Origin: Panopea generosa
Taxonomy: Eukaryota; Mollusca; Bivalvia; Adapedonta; Hiatellidae
DNA: 64,000 bases
Assembly (NCBI GenBank): GCA_029582155.1
Contig: CM055911.1
Location: 20,089,514 to 20,153,513, forward strand
Reading direction: 5' to 3'
The notes beneath the pieces are model-generated. The model was not told where the DNA came from. It saw only the letters and a program-made list of their open reading frames with translations, and searched no databases. Positions 60,508-64,000 of the stretch are shown here, piece by piece. Each line of letters starts with the position of its first letter. Position 1 is the stretch's first letter. The translations under genes were made by a program, and so were the position numbers.

Positions 60508-61550
60508 GTAAGTCACATGACCTACTGTAATAATACTATCTAATAAAAGTATCCAATTAAAGCACGGAAACTAACCTTAGAAACGGAAAATAACAGACTA
60601 AGTTCCATTGTGCCTGTTGAAAAGTTCTCAAAAGCATATACTACTGTGGTAACCCCAATTGAAAATGTAGGCACTGAACAATCCAATATGTATTCAATTT
60701 TAATTATGTAACATTTTTATCTTAAGAAGCATTATATTATGCATATTTATAGTATTTCACAGAACCTGCTATCTCCCGAATCAGGTAATAAACCACTAAT
60801 GGAAAACAGGGAATTCTATGCCTGTCACACAATTCACAGCAATTAAACGCTTACTAAACTATGACGTCATTCAAACTTCCCCTGATTTAAATGATCAGTC
60901 AGCGAGTACGTAATAATTGCTATTTAACTGAACCAGTCAGGAGAGCTGGGTTCGTTCTACAGGCTATCATATTAGGCATATTTAAATGACGTCATGAATT
61001 GCTATCTTAGAAAATGTTTGGCTATCACTCATGATAAAATACGTACTTCAAGCCCTGTCTGTTACTTACATGACATAGATATACACATGTTTGCTTCTTT
61101 AAACAATAATCGAAGCTGAAGCAGGATACAAAAGATTTGGATACATCTAGCTGACGGAATCGTTATGTATAAGATCTGTTCACTAAATAGTTGTACTGGG
61201 ATACAAGGCAACTGTAAGAAGTATATCCATTGTGTACAACAACCACAATCAGCCTCTGCACTTAATATAATTCCAAATCATATTTGCCCATTGATATATG
61301 GTAGATCGCATTTACCTCTAAAAGAAGTTCAATAATCTGGCATGTTTCGATATTTTCCAACATCCACGTCAAGGTTATAATAATAGCAAAGCTTGCATAT
61401 TGTATTTGTTAAATTTAAAAATACCAATACATCCGTGCTATGCAGGGAAAGAGAAAAACTTTAACGAATTTAAGAAATAAGTGAACAGATTGTAAAAAGA
61501 GATAAATGTTATACTTTTAAGAAACAAATGTCTTTACATTATTGTTTAAG
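60508..61550. other. gene B intron with two TGACGTCA palindromes
   Basis: TGACGTCA occurs at 60862-60869 and 60987-60994 in a slightly less AT-rich stretch. No other feature is seen. Confidence 0.4.
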
Positions 61551-61613
61551 GTTTCTAGATAACAACCGACTGACTAATATTCCATACAAGCCATTTAAGA
61601 CGGCCCGTGACAT
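61551..61613 (+). CDS. gene B LRR exon 5 (short)
   Basis: 63 nt, phase 2-2, with acceptor ...tgtttaag and donor acat|GTGAGT. It reads FLDNNRLTNIPYKPFKTARD. The DNNRLTNIP core is typical. The repeat is 21 residues, three fewer than the normal 24, which is within the LRR range. Confidence 0.88.
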
Positions 61614-62050
61614 GTGAGTAAATATATTTGTTTGTTGTTTTGTCTTTTTTTTTTTTGATGTTGTTATTTTTTGTTGGGGTACAATTACTTGTTTACTACT
61701 TAATAAGGTTTCAATTGAACAACTGAAGGTTTGGTATATTCACTGCATACTTAATGGGCGCAGAGTGAGTACCTTTATATTGTTGCTTTCTTTTTTTCAA
61801 ATAAAGGGCTGTAACTATAGTTGGAATATATAACAGAAACTTTATTTACATTCACCAACATCAATTTATAATATCTATCCGGCGTCACAAGTAGTAAAAA
61901 CATATCAGAAAAATAGAAATATCAGCGGCTTTCCTATTTTTTAAAAGCAAAGGAAAAAAATCACTTACTTAATGCTTATGGGTATCCAACTCGTTAAATC
62001 AAACTGATTTTGTTATGAAAGCAGTATATTTTAGTCACAGTATATCTTGT

Positions 62051-62240
62051 TATGCAGTAGTACAATGACATGTAACTCTTATTTGAAATCTTGTTTAAAT
62101 ATCTTGATATGCAGAAGTACATGTAACTCTTTTTTTAAAATCTTGTTTAATATTTTGTTATGCAGAATAACATGTAACTCATTCTAAAATCGTGTTTAAT
62201 ATTTTGGTATGCAGTAGTACATGTAACTCTACTTTGAAAC
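62051..62240 (+). repeat. 51-bp tandem repeat, four copies
   Basis: tatgcagtagtac...atgtaactct...ttgaaatcttgtttaaatat recurs with tgtaactc at about 62071, 62122, 62173 and 62222, a period of 49-51 bases. It is in the intron before gene B LRR exon 6. Each unit carries a TATGCAG that looks like a weak acceptor. Confidence 0.8.
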
Positions 62241-62564
62241 AATTGTTTTGCGTATTTTTATTTTTTTTTTTTTCTATTTTTTTTTTTTCTATTTTTTTTT
62301 TTCTTTTTGATAATATAAATGTTTGATCACTGTTGAAAGTGTTTAAATGTAACACAGTACCGTGTACACTTGATTCGAAACCATATTGAACTAGCATTAA
62401 AAATAACTAGCATTAATAGTCATTAATGGAAGCGTTTATGGGTATTGTATCATGCTTTCAATGTATTCATTTCCATTAGATTTCAAATCGCATTCCAAAA
62501 CTTGCGATCTTCTATCGATTAAAAAGTTCATGTTGTTATTCTGTGTCCTTTTAATCAACTTTAG

Positions 62565-62633
62565 GTACATTTCGTATAACAGTATCCGCGAGGTTACAAG
62601 GGATATTGTCATGATGGGAAATCTTCACACGCT
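62565..62633 (+). CDS. gene B LRR exon 6
   Basis: 69 nt, phase 2-2, with acceptor ...caactttag and donor cgct|GTAAGT. It reads YISYNSIREVTRDIVMMGNL, a 23-residue LRR with SYNSI in the conserved loop and L at the end. It joins both neighbours in frame. Confidence 0.9.
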
Positions 62634-62828
62634 GTAAGTATATCAAATTGCGCTATTATTACATTTTAAATGCAATCAATGCATAAACTGTAAATAATAT
62701 GAAAATAGAAAAGAGTGGGGCGAATTGAACTCATAAAACGATTTTATTGTTCTCGTTTTTGACATAGAGTCTTTCCTTGTATGAATTTTCGTAAATTCTG
62801 TGAATTTGCTAATCCTCTCTTATCGGAT

Positions 62829-62945
62829 GGTCAGTCAGTCAGTAAACCGTGCCGGTCCAGTCCGTCCGTCCGTCCGTCCATAAGTCGCTTGCTCGCTCGT
62901 TCAATAAATCAATCATTTACTTACTCTTTTTTCCATTCACTTACT
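62829..62945 (+). repeat. tetranucleotide microsatellites (GTCA)n, (GTCC)n, (GCTC)n
   Basis: gtcagtcagtcag, then tccgtccgtccgtccgtcca, then gcttgctcgctcg, followed by imperfect cttacttgat copies, between gene B LRR exons 6 and 7. Confidence 0.9.
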
Positions 62946-63015
62946 TGATTGTTCACTTACTTGATCGTATGCATTCGTTTGGTAATATGGGTTTATTCTT
63001 GTTGTGTCATTGCAG

Positions 63016-63084
63016 AGATATATCTTACAACAACTTGGAGACAGTGAGCTGGGCGATAGGAACATTGCCTGCTTTGTCAGAACT
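63016..63084 (+). CDS. gene B LRR exon 7
   Basis: 69 nt, phase 2-2, with acceptor ...tcattgcag and donor aact|GTAAGA. It reads DISYNNLETVSWAIGTLPAL, a 23-residue LRR. Only 382 bases separate it from the previous exon; introns shorten towards the right end of the window. Confidence 0.9.
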
Positions 63085-63575
63085 GTAAGATTTAGCGATA
63101 GAAAAGTGTTTTTATTACACAATCTAAACTAGATGACTGACACATTTTTTGCGTGGAGCTTTCTTTTATCTATCTGGCTTTATGAAGAAACGGTGGAGTG
63201 TAAAAAAGGCGAAAGATGTTTTGTTCATATGTTAACAGGGTTCAAGATCTCGAGGAGTGGTTTAAAAGTTTGTTTTGACCTTTCGCAGGCAGTTGTCACT
63301 TCTTCTGTTTTGTATGATTTGTATTAAACGTATTGTGATTATTGCCTGTTTTGTTTATATGTATATATTGTTGTAGTTGCATCCTTGGAAAAGTTCTGGA
63401 TGTTATAATTAGTCAATGTTATAATTTTACATACGTTGATAATTGTATTATTTTATTTTAAACGTATTGTATCTGATAGTCCCCTTTATTAACAAATATC
63501 AGTAACTATAAAAATATACTTTAAGAAAAACATGCTTTTTTATTGAATTGTGTTTTTTTTCCCTCATTTCATTAG

Positions 63576-63650
63576 ATATATCAACAACAACAGCATAAAC
63601 ACGTTACCTGTTGAGATGTTAGCCATATTGAATAGGAGCGACTATCTTCC
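63576..63650 (+). CDS. gene B LRR exon 8, with alternative 3' border
   Basis: 75 nt if the donor is ttcc|GTACGT at 63651 (phase 2). It reads YINNNSINTLPVEMLAILNR and then SDYLP. A second donor, tct|GTAAGT at about 63709, would extend the exon with a stretch containing a cysteine and end in phase 0, as might happen where the LRR array passes into a different domain. I cannot decide between them. The gene continues outside the window. Confidence 0.85.
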
Positions 63651-64000
63651 GTACGTATCTTACTCGATATGTATAGCGTTCAATCAGTATCCCTTATCTG
63701 TAAGTTGCACTGCGATACATTCAAGAAACATCTAAAGAACAAACTAATCCAATTGATATCCCATTAAATAAGCGTAGTAAACGCATGATCGGGGATTATT
63801 TTGATAGAATTGAGTCGATTCTGCCTCTCCTCCATTAGATGTTGGCCTACTTTCTCAGCCAGTACAATCGCTCAGATTTTTTAAAAAATAGAACATTACA
63901 TTTTACTATTATATATTACTATTATACATAGAATGTCATGACAATCAGTAGATGTTAACCTACTTCCTCAGCCAATGATATTGCTCCAGGAATAAGAAAG

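Larger units (their letters stand above)
45289..63650 (+). other. gene B span: leucine-rich-repeat receptor-like ectodomain, 3' end outside window
   Basis: Ten exons chain in phase 2 throughout: 45289-45378, 53025-53108, 54910-54981, 56454-56525, 59119-59190, 60433-60507, 61551-61613, 62565-62633, 63016-63084 and 63576-63650. All nine junction codons are sense and encode Ile, Leu, Val or Met, as expected at the hydrophobic position ending each LRR. The visible product is 247 residues: a cysteine-containing N-cap, a cap-like strand and eight LRRs of the LxxLxLxxNxI type. One 72-nt phase-2 exon per repeat is the known layout of LGR/relaxin-type receptors and of Slit-like LRR proteins. No transmembrane part is in the window, so receptor class is inference. 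Confidence 0.85.

Overview
This is a eukaryotic nuclear window. It is AT-rich, its exons are short and separated by kilobase introns with GT..AG borders, and tRNA-derived SINEs, MITEs, a mariner relic and LINE relics lie between them. The cysteine-rich extracellular modules, the SINE and LINE types and the large minisatellites suggest a lophotrochozoan, most likely a bivalve mollusc. That assignment is inference. I see no prokaryotic gene, CRISPR array, rRNA or free-standing tRNA gene.

Gene A (+, about 780 to at least 33022) is reconstructed from 13 small exons whose phases and frames agree at every junction. It has a candidate TATA box and signal-peptide exon (880-931), then three exons forming a Ly6/uPAR-like three-finger cysteine module (1179-6849). 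After these come alternating Thr/Ser/Pro-rich linkers and six ShKT domains (11498-33022). All linker and ShKT exons are phase 1-1, so they can be shuffled or duplicated without breaking the frame, and three consecutive ones look like recent duplicates. The product is probably a secreted or surface protein; about 566 residues are visible.

Gene B (+, 45289 to beyond 63650) encodes the ectodomain of a leucine-rich-repeat protein. A cysteine-containing N-cap exon and a cap-like exon are followed by eight LRR exons of 63-75 nt, all phase 2-2. This exon pattern is typical of LRR receptors such as the LGR/relaxin-receptor group and of Slit-like proteins. The C-terminal part, and so the membrane or signalling portion, lies outside the window. 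Whether A and B are one transcript is open: A ends in phase 1 and B starts in phase 2, so a 1-to-2 exon would be required. A signal-peptide-like candidate at 41800 would instead give B its own start.

The introns and the A-B interval hold six distinct tandem arrays: 27 bp (13.2-15.4 kb), 26 bp (16.9-17.5 kb), inverted 22-bp arrays (22.4-23.1 kb), a G-poor 46-bp array (33.4-34.2 kb), an 86-bp satellite of about 39 units (48.0-51.3 kb) and 28 bp (53.2-54.1 kb). There are three or more tRNA-derived SINE families, several MITE families including a pogo-like one touching the first splice donor of gene A, a mariner pseudogene with a MITE inserted in it, and two LINE reverse-transcriptase relics. The rest is AT-rich intron in which I recognise nothing.
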